Below, piece after piece: positions 1 through 8,280 of a DNA stretch of 64,000 bases. Origin of the DNA: JAJVHZ01 sp041395385 (lineage in GTDB: Bacteria; Pseudomonadota; Gammaproteobacteria; JAJPIJ01); NCBI GenBank assembly GCA_041395385.1, contig JAWLAN010000009.1:1-64000 (forward strand), in the 5' to 3' direction. The position numbers and the translations under genes were made by a program. The notes beneath the pieces were generated by a model. It saw nothing but the letters and a program-made list of their open reading frames with translations, made no database searches and was not told where the DNA came from. Numbering within the stretch: the stretch's first letter is position 1; every line of letters starts with the position of its first letter.

Positions 1-390
1 GCAGCTGAATGCCAGGATGGCGCCGGCAGTCGAACGCCCGATACCGGGCAATGCCATGAGCGCATCGATGCCGCGCGGGAATTCCGCGCCGTGAGCGCGT
101 ACGACGGCCTGGGCGCAGCGGTGCAGGTTGCGGGCGCGCGCGTAGTAGCCCAGGCCGGCCCACAGCGCCAGCACGTCGTCCAGCGGGGCTTCGGCCAATG
201 CCTGCACGTCGGGAAAGCGCGCGAGGAACCGCTCGAAATAAGGAATGACCGTCGCCACCTGGGTCTGCTGCAGCATGATCTCCGAGAGCCACACACGATA
301 CGGCGAGCGGTCGTTCCGCCACGGCAGTTGCGTCCGCCCGTGGCTGTCGAACCAGTGGAGCAGGTCGCGCGCGAATCGGTCCAACTTCAT
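1..390 (-). CDS. mutY: A/G-specific adenine glycosylase MutY (3' part outside window)
   Basis: Removes adenine mispaired with 8-oxoguanine in base-excision repair. The 130 visible residues start MKLDRFARDLLHWFD and contain the family block LPWR..SPYRVWLSEIMLQQTQV, which carries the catalytic Glu (SEI), and the helix-hairpin-helix LPGIGRSTAGAI. The reading frame is intact to the window edge, so the iron-sulfur cluster and the NUDIX-like C-terminal domain lie outside. The start is the ATG complementary to 388-390. It lies 71 bp downstream of the AsmA gene on the same strand, an asmA-mutY order common in gammaproteobacteria, so co-transcription is likely. Confidence 0.95.
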   Translation of the reverse strand, partial: MKLDRFARDLLHWFDSHGRTQLPWRNDRSPYRVWLSEIMLQQTQVATVIPYFERFLARFPDVQALAEAPLDDVLALWAGLGYYARARNLHRCAQAVVRAHGAEFPRGIDALMALPGIGRSTAGAILAFSC

Positions 391-461
391 GCATCCCGCG
401 ATAAGGCCGGCGCCCGGGCGCCGCCGTGGCGATTATCGTCAGCCGCGCTCCAGCCGAGCCG

Positions 462-3400
462 TCACAAGCCCTTGAGCAGGCCCTTCAGCGCATCCTCGAC
501 GCTGTCTTCCTTCTTCGCCGGTTCCTTCGGGGGCGGGGCCGCCTCCTTGGTGGTGCTGGGCGCGGCCTCCGGGGCAGCTGGCTTCGCCGGGGCCGGTGCG
601 GTAGCTTCGTCCGCGGGAGGTTGCGCGGTCTTCTTCTTGTCGCCGATCAGCCCTTCCAGAAGCTTCTTGGTCGGGTCGGTCTTTTCCTGAGCCGGAGCGG
701 TGCCGGTCGCCGCACCCTCGGTGGTCGCCGGCGCCTGGGTCCCGAGCACGCCTTCGAGCAGCTCCTTGGGCACAGGCAGTTCCTCGGCGTGCTTGTCGAG
801 CTGTTTCTGCAATTCCTTCTTCGCGCGCGCCTTGGCGATGCTCTCGATGTCCGGGCGGAAGCTGGGCTTGTCGAAGGTGCCGCCCACCTTGATGGGTATG
901 GTCGTGCCGCCGAGATCCGCGAGCTCCTTGCCGCCCTGGCCTTCGATGGTGCCGACGACGGTCGCATCGATGCGGTAGTCGAGCTCGGAGCTCACGAGAT
1001 CCGCCTTGCCCTGGCCGGCGATGCGCAGCAGCGGCGACTTGGCCGCCAGATCGTTGTTGGTCACCACGCCGTTGACGATCTTGTAGGTTCCGGTAAGCTC
1101 GGTGAAATCGGTTTCTTCCGTCTCCACGTCGCCGACGAACAGGGTCTCGGCCTTGCGCAGGAACTTGGCGATATTGAAGCCCTTGATGGCGCCGTTACGG
1201 AAGACGAAATCGCCGTTGCCGTTCAAGGAGCGAGTGATCTGCGTGCCGGTGGCGCCGCTGCCGGCGGCGTGCAGGGAGAAATCCCCCTTGCCGCGCATCT
1301 TGGCCTTGCCTTTCATGTCCTTCAGCAGCGGCTCGATCTGTACGCCAGTCAGGGCGTGATCGAGTCTTATCACCGCCGCATCGGCCTTGGCATTGATGCC
1401 CACTGAACCGCTGTAGGAGCCCTCGTAGAGCTTGGCGGCGATCGGCTTGAGCTGAATGTCGCCGTCGCGGGCGTTGATGCCGACGCGCACGTTGGACATC
1501 CGCGCCTTCTTCACGGTCAGTTTGCCTATGCTGGCGTCGCCCTTGACCTTCAGCCGGCGCAAGGCATCGAGCGGCAGCTTGCCGGCGGCTGCGGGTGCCG
1601 CAGGGGCCGCGGCGGCTGCCTCGGCCTTGCCGCCGCCCTGCTTCTCCTCGGCAACCGGCGGCAGGTAGCGATCGGCATTCAGCGCGTCGACGGCGAGGTT
1701 GAAACTGATTGCGGGATTGGCGAAGCCCGCGACAGCCAGATCGCCGCTGATGTTGCTGTCATCCAGCTTCAGCTTCATGCCCTGCAGGCTGAGATCGTTG
1801 CTGGAGCCGGTGAAGGCGCTGGTGACGGCAACCTTAGTCAGGGTGTTGGCGTCCGCCATCGCCGGCAATGCGTTCTCCTTGCCGAGCGTCTTCATGAACT
1901 GGCGCAGATTGAACTCGGCGACGCTCAGCTTGCCGCTGAGCTTCGGATCCGTGCGCAGCGCCGTGGCATTGACGGCGCCGGTGGCGTTCAGGCCCAGCGC
2001 GGACACGGCGAATTCCGACATGTTCAGCGTATCGGCGCCCAGGTCGACGTCGGCGCGCGAGGAGAGCTTCACGTCGCTCGCGCCCTGCGGCACCGCCGGA
2101 CCGCTGACGCGCGCCGTGGCGTTGATCGGGTCGAGCCTGAACCTCTGCGCCGTGCCGGCGATGTTGGCGACGGCATTGAGGTTGGAGACGCCGACGGGCA
2201 GCTCGGCCTGACCGTACGCCTTCAGCAGCGCCGATACGTCGGGGCTCGTGACGTTGAGCTTGCCGGCCACGGAGGAGTCCTTGGCGTTGATGTTCTTCGC
2301 ATCGATGTCGCCGGTGACGCTGGTGCCCATGGTGTCGAGCTGCAGGCCGGAGAGCTTGGCGTATCCGGCGGCGAGATCGACGTTCATGGCGGTGCTGAGC
2401 TTCAGATCGCCAGCCGCGCTCGGGACCGGCTTGCCGGTGAGCAGGCTCACGAGCGCCGGGCCGTTCTTGCTGTTGACGGTAATGTTGCCGGCCACGGCCG
2501 GCTGCTTGGACTGGATGTTTCGGGCATCGATGTTGCCCTTGATCTCCGAGCCGAGACCGACGACGTTCAGATCCTGCAGCTTGGCGTTGCCGCTGGCGAG
2601 ATCGACGTTGAAGGTGCCGGAGGCCTTCAGATCGTTGCCTGCGCCCTCGGGCAGCTTCTTGCCGGTCAGCGCCTGCAGCATCGCCGGGGCGTTGCTGCTG
2701 GCGAGACTCAGCGTGCCGCTGGCGGCGGGCTTGCCGCTGCTCACCGCGTTGGCCGTGACGTCGCCCTGCACGGTAGCGTCCAGTCCCTTGAAGTTCAGGC
2801 CCGTCAACCGGGCGGTATCGGCCGCGAGATCGACATCGAACGCGGTATCGAGGGTCAGCTCCTTCGCGCCGGCGGGCAGTTGCTTGCCGGTGAACGCGGT
2901 GATGAGGGCGGGACCGTTGCTGCTCGCGACGCTCACCTTGCCGGTGGCGGCAGGCTTGCCGGTCTTGAGATTCTTCGCATCGACGTTTCCGGTGATGTCG
3001 GAACCGTAGACGTGCAGCTTCAATGCTTCGACCTTGGCCACGCCACTCTGCGCATCGACGTCGAAGGCGGCGTCGAGCTTCAGGTCCCGGGCCAGCGCCG
3101 GCTCGGCCTGGAAAGGCCTGAGCAGCGGCGCGGTCTGCTTCGCCGGCAACCAGGGCGAGAGGGCGCCGAGCAGGGCGGGAAGATCGGCCGCCGCCAGGGC
3201 GACCTTGCCGCTGGCGGTCGGGATGCCCGCGCCAATGCCTTGTGCGTTCAGGTCGCCGCTGAGCGTCGCGCCAAGCCCGGCGAAATCGATGCCCTCGAGC
3301 CTGGCGGTGCCGGCCTTCATGTCGACGTCGAAATCCGCGCCGAGCTTCAACTCCTTGCCCGCCGCGCTCACCAGCGGTTTTAGCTTCTCCGCCTGCGCCG

Positions 3401-4340
3401 GGAGGACACTGGCGAGCATATTTACGAGCGCCGGCAGATCGGCGGCATTCAGCGCCACCTTGCCCTTGGCGACGGGCTTGCCGCTCTGTATGTCGCTGGC
3501 CTCGACGCTGCCCTGCGCCGAGGCGCCGAAGCCGGCGAAATCCAGGCCGTCCACCTTGATGGTGCCGGCGTTCAGGTCGACGTTCGCGGCGGTCTTGAGC
3601 TTGACCTCGGAGGAGCCGCCGGGAATAGCCGTGCCGGCAAGCGTGCTTTTCAGGTCGACGGGCGTGATGTCGATGCGCTTGAGGTCCTTGCTGATTTCGA
3701 ATTCGCCGTCGAGCGCGATCTTGCCGCTCACGCCCTTCGGGGTGGCGTCGAAATCGGTGGACAGCGACACTGGTATGGACTCCTCGAAGTCCAGTGTGCC
3801 GGTCTTCAGATTCAGGTTGGTCGCGGTGTACTTCTCCCCCTTCTGCCGGTCGTCCCAGCTGATGCTGGCGTTGCGCAGATCCAGGCCGTTGAGCACCAGT
3901 GCCGCCATCTGCGGGCCCTTGCCGTCTTCCTTCTTGCCGCCCGCGAGGTCCTCGAAGTTCGTGCGGCCGCTGGCGTCGCGCGCGAGGTTGACGTTGACGC
4001 CCTCGGCAAGGATGGTGTCGACGAGCACCTCCTTGCGCAGCAGCGGCATCAGCTGGACGCGGACGTTGACGGCATCGGCGCTGAACATCGGCGCCTCGCC
4101 GAAGCCGGGGGCGTTGCCGAAGCTCAGCTTGCCGGTCGACACCCCCAGCCAGGGGAACACGGAGAGCTTCAGATCGCCCTCGAGGCCGAGCTTGCGGCCG
4201 GTGGCCTTCTCGACCTGAGCCACGATCTGTTCCTTGTAGTCGTTCGGATCGAAGAACCTCGGCAGGAGCACGGCGGCGGCGCCGACGGCCACGACCACTG
4301 CGATGACGATACCCAGCAGAATCTTCAGTAGCTTGCTCAT
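462..4340 (-). CDS. AsmA family outer-membrane biogenesis protein, with expanded internal repeats
   Basis: A 1292-residue AsmA-family protein, a group of inner-membrane-anchored periplasmic proteins linked to outer-membrane assembly and lipid transport. It begins MSKLLKILLGIVIAVVVAVG, a single N-terminal membrane anchor, followed by the AsmA N-terminal domain (RFFDPNDYKEQIVAQVEKATGR). Residues about 245-790 are a run of roughly seven degenerate modules of 80-110 residues with the pattern DVDL..GT..L.GL.F.GL, then G.V.A..I.SGKP.A.GK. An AsmA_2-like C-terminal domain follows, and the tail after about 1190 is Pro/Ala/Lys-rich low complexity. The ATG at 4338-4340 is preferred over one 13 codons upstream because a GGGGAGC-type ribosome site precedes it directly. 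The protein is about twice the usual AsmA length. Confidence 0.88.
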   Translation of the reverse strand: MSKLLKILLGIVIAVVVAVGAAAVLLPRFFDPNDYKEQIVAQVEKATGRKLGLEGDLKLSVFPWLGVSTGKLSFGNAPGFGEAPMFSADAVNVRVQLMPLLRKEVLVDTILAEGVNVNLARDASGRTNFEDLAGGKKEDGKGPQMAALVLNGLDLRNASISWDDRQKGEKYTATNLNLKTGTLDFEESIPVSLSTDFDATPKGVSGKIALDGEFEISKDLKRIDITPVDLKSTLAGTAIPGGSSEVKLKTAANVDLNAGTIKVDGLDFAGFGASAQGSVEASDIQSGKPVAKGKVALNAADLPALVNMLASVLPAQAEKLKPLVSAAGKELKLGADFDVDMKAGTARLEGIDFAGLGATLSGDLNAQGIGAGIPTASGKVALAAADLPALLGALSPWLPAKQTAPLLRPFQAEPALARDLKLDAAFDVDAQSGVAKVEALKLHVYGSDITGNVDAKNLKTGKPAATGKVSVASSNGPALITAFTGKQLPAGAKELTLDTAFDVDLAADTARLTGLNFKGLDATVQGDVTANAVSSGKPAASGTLSLASSNAPAMLQALTGKKLPEGAGNDLKASGTFNVDLASGNAKLQDLNVVGLGSEIKGNIDARNIQSKQPAVAGNITVNSKNGPALVSLLTGKPVPSAAGDLKLSTAMNVDLAAGYAKLSGLQLDTMGTSVTGDIDAKNINAKDSSVAGKLNVTSPDVSALLKAYGQAELPVGVSNLNAVANIAGTAQRFRLDPINATARVSGPAVPQGASDVKLSSRADVDLGADTLNMSEFAVSALGLNATGAVNATALRTDPKLSGKLSVAEFNLRQFMKTLGKENALPAMADANTLTKVAVTSAFTGSSNDLSLQGMKLKLDDSNISGDLAVAGFANPAISFNLAVDALNADRYLPPVAEEKQGGGKAEAAAAAPAAPAAAGKLPLDALRRLKVKGDASIGKLTVKKARMSNVRVGINARDGDIQLKPIAAKLYEGSYSGSVGINAKADAAVIRLDHALTGVQIEPLLKDMKGKAKMRGKGDFSLHAAGSGATGTQITRSLNGNGDFVFRNGAIKGFNIAKFLRKAETLFVGDVETEETDFTELTGTYKIVNGVVTNNDLAAKSPLLRIAGQGKADLVSSELDYRIDATVVGTIEGQGGKELADLGGTTIPIKVGGTFDKPSFRPDIESIAKARAKKELQKQLDKHAEELPVPKELLEGVLGTQAPATTEGAATGTAPAQEKTDPTKKLLEGLIGDKKKTAQPPADEATAPAPAKPAAPEAAPSTTKEAAPPPKEPAKKEDSVEDALKGLLKGL

Positions 4341-4445
4341 GCTCCCCGTCCCCTCTTTTCCGTGCGGTGACCGGCACACCGCGCCCTGTCATCGGTCATA
4401 TAGCGAAGGATACCCCGCGCGGACTCCCGCAACGGTTGCTTTCCG

Positions 4446-4844
4446 TCAATCCGGCGACGATTTCGAAAGCTGCTCGTCCGACGCCGCCCGGGACTCGTAC
4501 TCCGCAGCGCGGCGCGCGTCGCCGCGCACACGATCGGCGGGATAGCGGTGCTCGTTGATGGCCATCTTCTCCTCGGCAGCGGCGAGCAGATTCACGTTCA
4601 GCTTGTCGGCGATGCGCACCAGGTAGACGAGTATGTCCGCGAGCTCGTGCCGCACGGCGGCGACCTTCTCCGGCGGCAGGTCCGCGCTCTGCTCGGGCGT
4701 GAGCCACTGAAAGTGCTCCACCAGCTCCGCCGCCTCGGCGATGAGCGCCATCGACAGATTCTTCGGCGTATGGAACTGATCCCAGTCGCGTGCGCGGGCA
4801 AACTCGCGCAAACGATCGCGCAACCCCACCAGTTCGTCGCTCAT
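4446..4844 (-). CDS. MazG-like nucleotide pyrophosphohydrolase
   Basis: A 132-residue all-alpha NTP pyrophosphohydrolase of the small MazG/dUTPase-2-like (RS21-C6/DCTPP1) type, probably sanitising non-canonical dNTPs. The signature is LIAEAAELVEHFQWL with EAAE as the first metal-binding cluster, then HELADILVYLVRIADKLN, supplying the ExxD cluster. The C-terminal 20 residues are charged and low complexity. It starts at the ATG complementary to 4842-4844. The gene lies between argH and the AsmA gene on the same strand, with 56 bp to argH, so it may be in one transcription unit. The exact nucleotide substrate cannot be read from sequence. Confidence 0.85.
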   Translation of the reverse strand: MSDELVGLRDRLREFARARDWDQFHTPKNLSMALIAEAAELVEHFQWLTPEQSADLPPEKVAAVRHELADILVYLVRIADKLNVNLLAAAEEKMAINEHRYPADRVRGDARRAAEYESRAASDEQLSKSSPD

Positions 4845-4900
4845 CACGCTTTGGTCCTCCCTCGCCGGCAAAGGTTTCGTCCCGCGCTGCCGGCGCGCCC

Positions 4901-6298
4901 CTATTCCTTCGCCGCAAGCCGCTCGCGGGCGCGCACCGCCGCGGCGCGTACCTGCGCCGGGGCGGTGCCGCCGAAGTGATTGCGCGCCGAGACGGAGCCC
5001 TCGAGGCTCAGCACCTGGAACACGTCGCTGTCTATCCTGTCGCTGAAGCGGCGCAGGTCCTCCAGCGTCAGCTCGGCGAGATCGCGGCCCACGTCGATGG
5101 CGTGGCGCACGCTCTGGCCGACGATGGCATGCGCGTCGCGGAACGGCACGCCCTTGCGAACCAGATAGTCGGCGAGATCCGTGGCGGTGGTGTAGCCGGC
5201 GATGGCCGCTTTCTTCATCGCCTCGCGACGGACGCTCACGTGCGGCATCATGTCGGCATAGGCGCGCAGGCAGTCGCGCACCGTGTCGACCGTGTCGAAC
5301 AGCGGTTCCTTGTCCTCCTGGTTGTCGCGGTTGTAGGCGAGCGGCTGGCCTTTCATCAGCGTCAGCAGGGCAATGAGATTGCCGTACACCCGGCCGGTCT
5401 TGCCGCGCACGAGCTCCGGCACGTCGGGGTTCTTCTTCTGCGGCATGATCGAGGAGCCGGTGCAGAAGGCATCGCCGATGTCGACGAAGCCGAACTGCGC
5501 CGAGGACCACAGGATCAACTCCTCCGAACAGCGCGAAAGGTGCATCATGATGAGCGCGCAGGCCGACGTGAACTCGATGGCGAAGTCCCGGTCGCTCACG
5601 GCGTCGAGCGAGTTTTCGCTGACCGCGTCGAATTCCAGCAGCTTCGCCGTGATGCGGCGGTCGATGGGGTAGCCGGTGCCGGCGAGCGCCGCGCTGCCGA
5701 GCGGCATCACGTTCACGCGCTTGCGTGCCACCAGCAGGCGCGCGCGATCGCGCAGCAGCATCTCCACCCAGGCGAGCAGATGATGGCCGAAGGTGACCGG
5801 TTGTGCCGGCTGCATGTGCGTGTAGCCGGGCATGATGGTGTCGGCCTCGTGCTCGGCGATGTCGACGAGCGTCGCGACGAGGCGTTCCAGCGCCGCGACG
5901 ATCGCGTCGATCTCCCCTCGCAGGTACAGGCGCACGTCGGTGGCCACCTGGTCGTTGCGTGACCTGCCGGTGTGCAGCTTCTTGCCGACGTCCCCGATGC
6001 GGTCGGTCAGGCGCGCCTCGATGTTCATGTGCACGTCTTCCAGCTCGCGCAGCCAGGCGAAATCGCCGCGTTCGATGTCGATCAGGATGTCCTCCAGCCC
6101 CTTGACGATCTTCTCGCGCTCCTCCGCCGTAAGCACGCCGACCTGCGCCAGCATGGTGGCATGGGCAATCGAGCCGCGGATGTCGCAGGCGTAAAGCCGC
6201 TTGTCGAAATGCACCGACGCGGAAAACTGCTCGACGAACGCGTCGGTGGGCTGGGTGAAGCGTCCGCTCCAGGGCTTGTCTTCGCTGAGGATCGTCAT
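4901..6298 (-). CDS. argH: argininosuccinate lyase
   Basis: Last step of arginine biosynthesis: argininosuccinate to arginine plus fumarate, in the cytosol. The 465 residues are the normal length. It starts MTILSEDKPWSGRFTQPTDAFVEQFSAS. It contains the fumarase/aspartase superfamily signature GSSIMPQKKNPD, whose loop bears the catalytic Ser, plus TGRSRNDQVATD and GYTHMQPAQPVTFGHH. The divergent neighbour is algZ, 125 bp away, and argH beside algZ/algR is a classic gammaproteobacterial arrangement also seen in Pseudomonas. Confidence 0.98.
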   Translation of the reverse strand: MTILSEDKPWSGRFTQPTDAFVEQFSASVHFDKRLYACDIRGSIAHATMLAQVGVLTAEEREKIVKGLEDILIDIERGDFAWLRELEDVHMNIEARLTDRIGDVGKKLHTGRSRNDQVATDVRLYLRGEIDAIVAALERLVATLVDIAEHEADTIMPGYTHMQPAQPVTFGHHLLAWVEMLLRDRARLLVARKRVNVMPLGSAALAGTGYPIDRRITAKLLEFDAVSENSLDAVSDRDFAIEFTSACALIMMHLSRCSEELILWSSAQFGFVDIGDAFCTGSSIMPQKKNPDVPELVRGKTGRVYGNLIALLTLMKGQPLAYNRDNQEDKEPLFDTVDTVRDCLRAYADMMPHVSVRREAMKKAAIAGYTTATDLADYLVRKGVPFRDAHAIVGQSVRHAIDVGRDLAELTLEDLRRFSDRIDSDVFQVLSLEGSVSARNHFGGTAPAQVRAAAVRARERLAAKE

Positions 6299-6423
6299 CT
6301 GGGTCGATACCGATGGGTGGATGACACGGGGGCATCAGTATATCTTGATGGGGGGGAGGGGGTAACCGACTGTCAGCGCGGCGATCTGCGGGACGAGGTA
6401 CGGGGATCGCGCCAGGATGAACC

Positions 6424-7503
6424 ATGCCAGCCGAAGCGAAGCCGCAGCAGGTGTTCCTGCCGGATTTCTGTGCCATCCGCACGGTGTTTCTGGTGGTCGT
6501 GATCGCCGAGATGCTCGCGATCGTCATCGCACTGGCCGGCAGCGGGACGCTCGCGCAGCGGCTCGACGAACTCGCGCTGACCTCGCTGTTCATCCAGTGG
6601 GTCGCGCTTACCTGTGCCGGGGTCCTGTGCGCGCTTCGAGGATGGCTGGGGGGGCGATCCGATGCCGCCGTCGCCGTGCTGGCCTATGCACTCATGCTTG
6701 CCGTCACCTGGATCGTCAGTGAAGCGGCCTGGTGGCTGGTCGCGATGCAGCCGGGACTGCTGACGCTCAGCACCCCGACGCACGCCGCGTTCCTGCTGCG
6801 GAACCTCGCCATCAGCGCCATACTGACCGCCTTCCTGCTGCGCTACTTCTACGTCCAGCATCAATGGCAGCGACGCGTGAAGTCCGAGGCCCTGGCCCGG
6901 TTCGAGGCCTTGCAGGCCCGTATCCGCCCCCATTTCCTTTTCAACTGCATGAACACGATCGCCAGCCTCACGCGGGTGCGCCCGGCGGCGGCCGAGAAGG
7001 CCGTGGAAGACCTGGCCGACCTTTTCCGGGCCAGCCTCGCCGATGCCAGGTCGCACCTGACCCTGGGCGAGGAACTGCGGCTGTGCCGGCAGTATCTGGA
7101 CATCGAGGCACTGCGCCTCGGGGAGCGGTTGCGGGTGCAGTGGGACGTGGATACTTTGCCGTCCGACGCCGTGCTGCCGGCCCTGACCCTGCAGCCGCTC
7201 GTCGAGAATGCCGTCTATCACGGGGTGGAACCGCGGCCGGACGGCGGGGTGGTGCGTATCGCGGGCGAGGTGCAGGGGGAGTCACTGCGCATTCTCATCG
7301 ACAATCCGCTGCCCGATGGCGCACCGCGCTCGCCTCGCGACGGCAATCGCATGGCGCAGGAGAACGTGCTTGCGCGCCTGCGGTCATTTTTCGGGGATGC
7401 CGGCGGCAGCGAGGTCGAGACTCGCAGCGGCAGTTACCGCATCGTGCTCGCCTTCCCGTACTGGCAGACCGCGGATCTGGCCCATGCGCATCCTGATCGT
7501 TGA
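6424..7503 (+). CDS. algZ: sensor histidine kinase, AlgZ/LytS type
   Basis: A 359-residue unorthodox sensor kinase of the AlgZ (FimS)/LytS family (His_kinase domain, PF06580). The N-terminal part to about residue 150 is hydrophobic with several membrane helices. The phospho-acceptor motif follows: LQARIRPHFLFNCMNTIASL, with the His in PHF. The C-terminal ATP-binding part contains LQPLVENAVYHGV. It overlaps algR by 20 bp, showing translational coupling. In Pseudomonas this pair controls alginate, twitching motility and type IV pilus minor pilins. A role in pilus and surface-polysaccharide control here fits the pil and polysaccharide genes downstream, but that is inference. Confidence 0.93.
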   Translation: MPAEAKPQQVFLPDFCAIRTVFLVVVIAEMLAIVIALAGSGTLAQRLDELALTSLFIQWVALTCAGVLCALRGWLGGRSDAAVAVLAYALMLAVTWIVSEAAWWLVAMQPGLLTLSTPTHAAFLLRNLAISAILTAFLLRYFYVQHQWQRRVKSEALARFEALQARIRPHFLFNCMNTIASLTRVRPAAAEKAVEDLADLFRASLADARSHLTLGEELRLCRQYLDIEALRLGERLRVQWDVDTLPSDAVLPALTLQPLVENAVYHGVEPRPDGGVVRIAGEVQGESLRILIDNPLPDGAPRSPRDGNRMAQENVLARLRSFFGDAGGSEVETRSGSYRIVLAFPYWQTADLAHAHPDR

Positions 7504-8215
7504 CGACGAGCCGCTGGCGCGCGAGCGGGTGCGCAGCCTCGTTGCCGAGCTCGGCCGCGACGAGGTCATCGGCGAGGCCGGCGACGGACTCGGTGCCATC
7601 GATGCCGTGCAGAATCTGAAACCGGACCTGGTGCTGCTCGACATACGCATGCCGGGCATGGACGGACTGGAGGTCGCGCGCCACCTCCGGACGCTCGCCA
7701 GTCCCCCGGCGGTGGTGTTCGCGACCGCCTTTGGCGACCATGCACTGGCGGCCTTCGAGGCCAATGCCATCGACTATCTCCTCAAGCCGATCCGTGCCGA
7801 GAGACTCGCCGCGGCCCTCGATCGCGCGCGCGGGCTCGCCGCCCTGCGGCGTGAGGCGCTGCCCGCGGCCGGCGCGCGCACGCACCTGGGCGCGGTGGTA
7901 AAGGGACGGCTGCAGCTGGTCCCGGTCGCGGAAATCCGTTATCTGCACGCGGACCAGAAGTACGTGGAGGCGGTCTGGCCGGAGGGGCGGATCCTGATCG
8001 AGGACTCGCTGAAGTCGCTGGAGACCGAGTTTTCTCAGCGTTTCCTGCGCGTGCACCGCAACGCCCTGGTGGCCATCGACTACGTCGCGGCTCTGCAAAG
8101 GCTAGATGACGGGGAGATGGTGGTGGTCCTGCGCGGCGTGCCGGACCGGGTGGCGGTCAGTCGCCGCCTCGCCGGCGAGGTGCGCCAGCGCCTGCGGGCG
8201 CTTGGCGGCGGTTGA
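7484..8215 (+). CDS. algR: LytTR-family response regulator AlgR
   Basis: A 243-residue cytoplasmic response regulator. The receiver domain covers residues 1-120: MRILIVDDEPLARERV, phospho-acceptor Asp in LVLLDIRMPGMDG, and the conserved Lys in DYLLKPI. The LytTR DNA-binding domain covers residues about 140-240, including ylHADQKYV and FLRVHRNALV. The ATG at 7484 lies inside the 3' end of algZ, a longer upstream extension in this frame being algZ antiphase sequence with no domain. It is the partner of the AlgZ kinase. hemC, which often follows algR, is absent here; a convergent actP follows instead. Confidence 0.95.
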   Translation: MRILIVDDEPLARERVRSLVAELGRDEVIGEAGDGLGAIDAVQNLKPDLVLLDIRMPGMDGLEVARHLRTLASPPAVVFATAFGDHALAAFEANAIDYLLKPIRAERLAAALDRARGLAALRREALPAAGARTHLGAVVKGRLQLVPVAEIRYLHADQKYVEAVWPEGRILIEDSLKSLETEFSQRFLRVHRNALVAIDYVAALQRLDDGEMVVVLRGVPDRVAVSRRLAGEVRQRLRALGGG

Positions 8216-8225
8216 CCGTTCGTCT

Positions 8226-8244
8226 GCGGCGGAATGTCCGCCGC
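8226..8244. terminator. hairpin between convergent algR and actP
   Basis: A perfect 8-bp inverted repeat, GCGGCGGA / TCCGCCGC, with a 3-base loop lies in the 65-bp gap where algR and actP converge. There is no T-tract on either strand, so it may act as a bidirectional pause/termination hairpin rather than a textbook intrinsic terminator. Confidence 0.4.
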
Positions 8245-8280
8245 TACGCGGGCAGGCAAGGTCTTCCTTCGCCGGCCGTT

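Noticed and set aside
1834..4392. 852-residue open frame antisense-shifted with the AsmA gene on the same strand
   Set aside because: It is an Arg/Gly-rich frame shadow of the AsmA gene with no recognisable domain; the AsmA frame carries a membrane anchor and family motifs.
6337..6342. TATACT (minus strand) as the argH -10 box
   Set aside because: No acceptable -35 hexamer at 16-18 bases, so it cannot be called a promoter.
4446..6593. A 715-residue open frame joining the MazG-like gene with sequence across argH
   Set aside because: Only the last 132 residues, from MSDELVGLRD, are real; the rest is the argH shadow in another frame.
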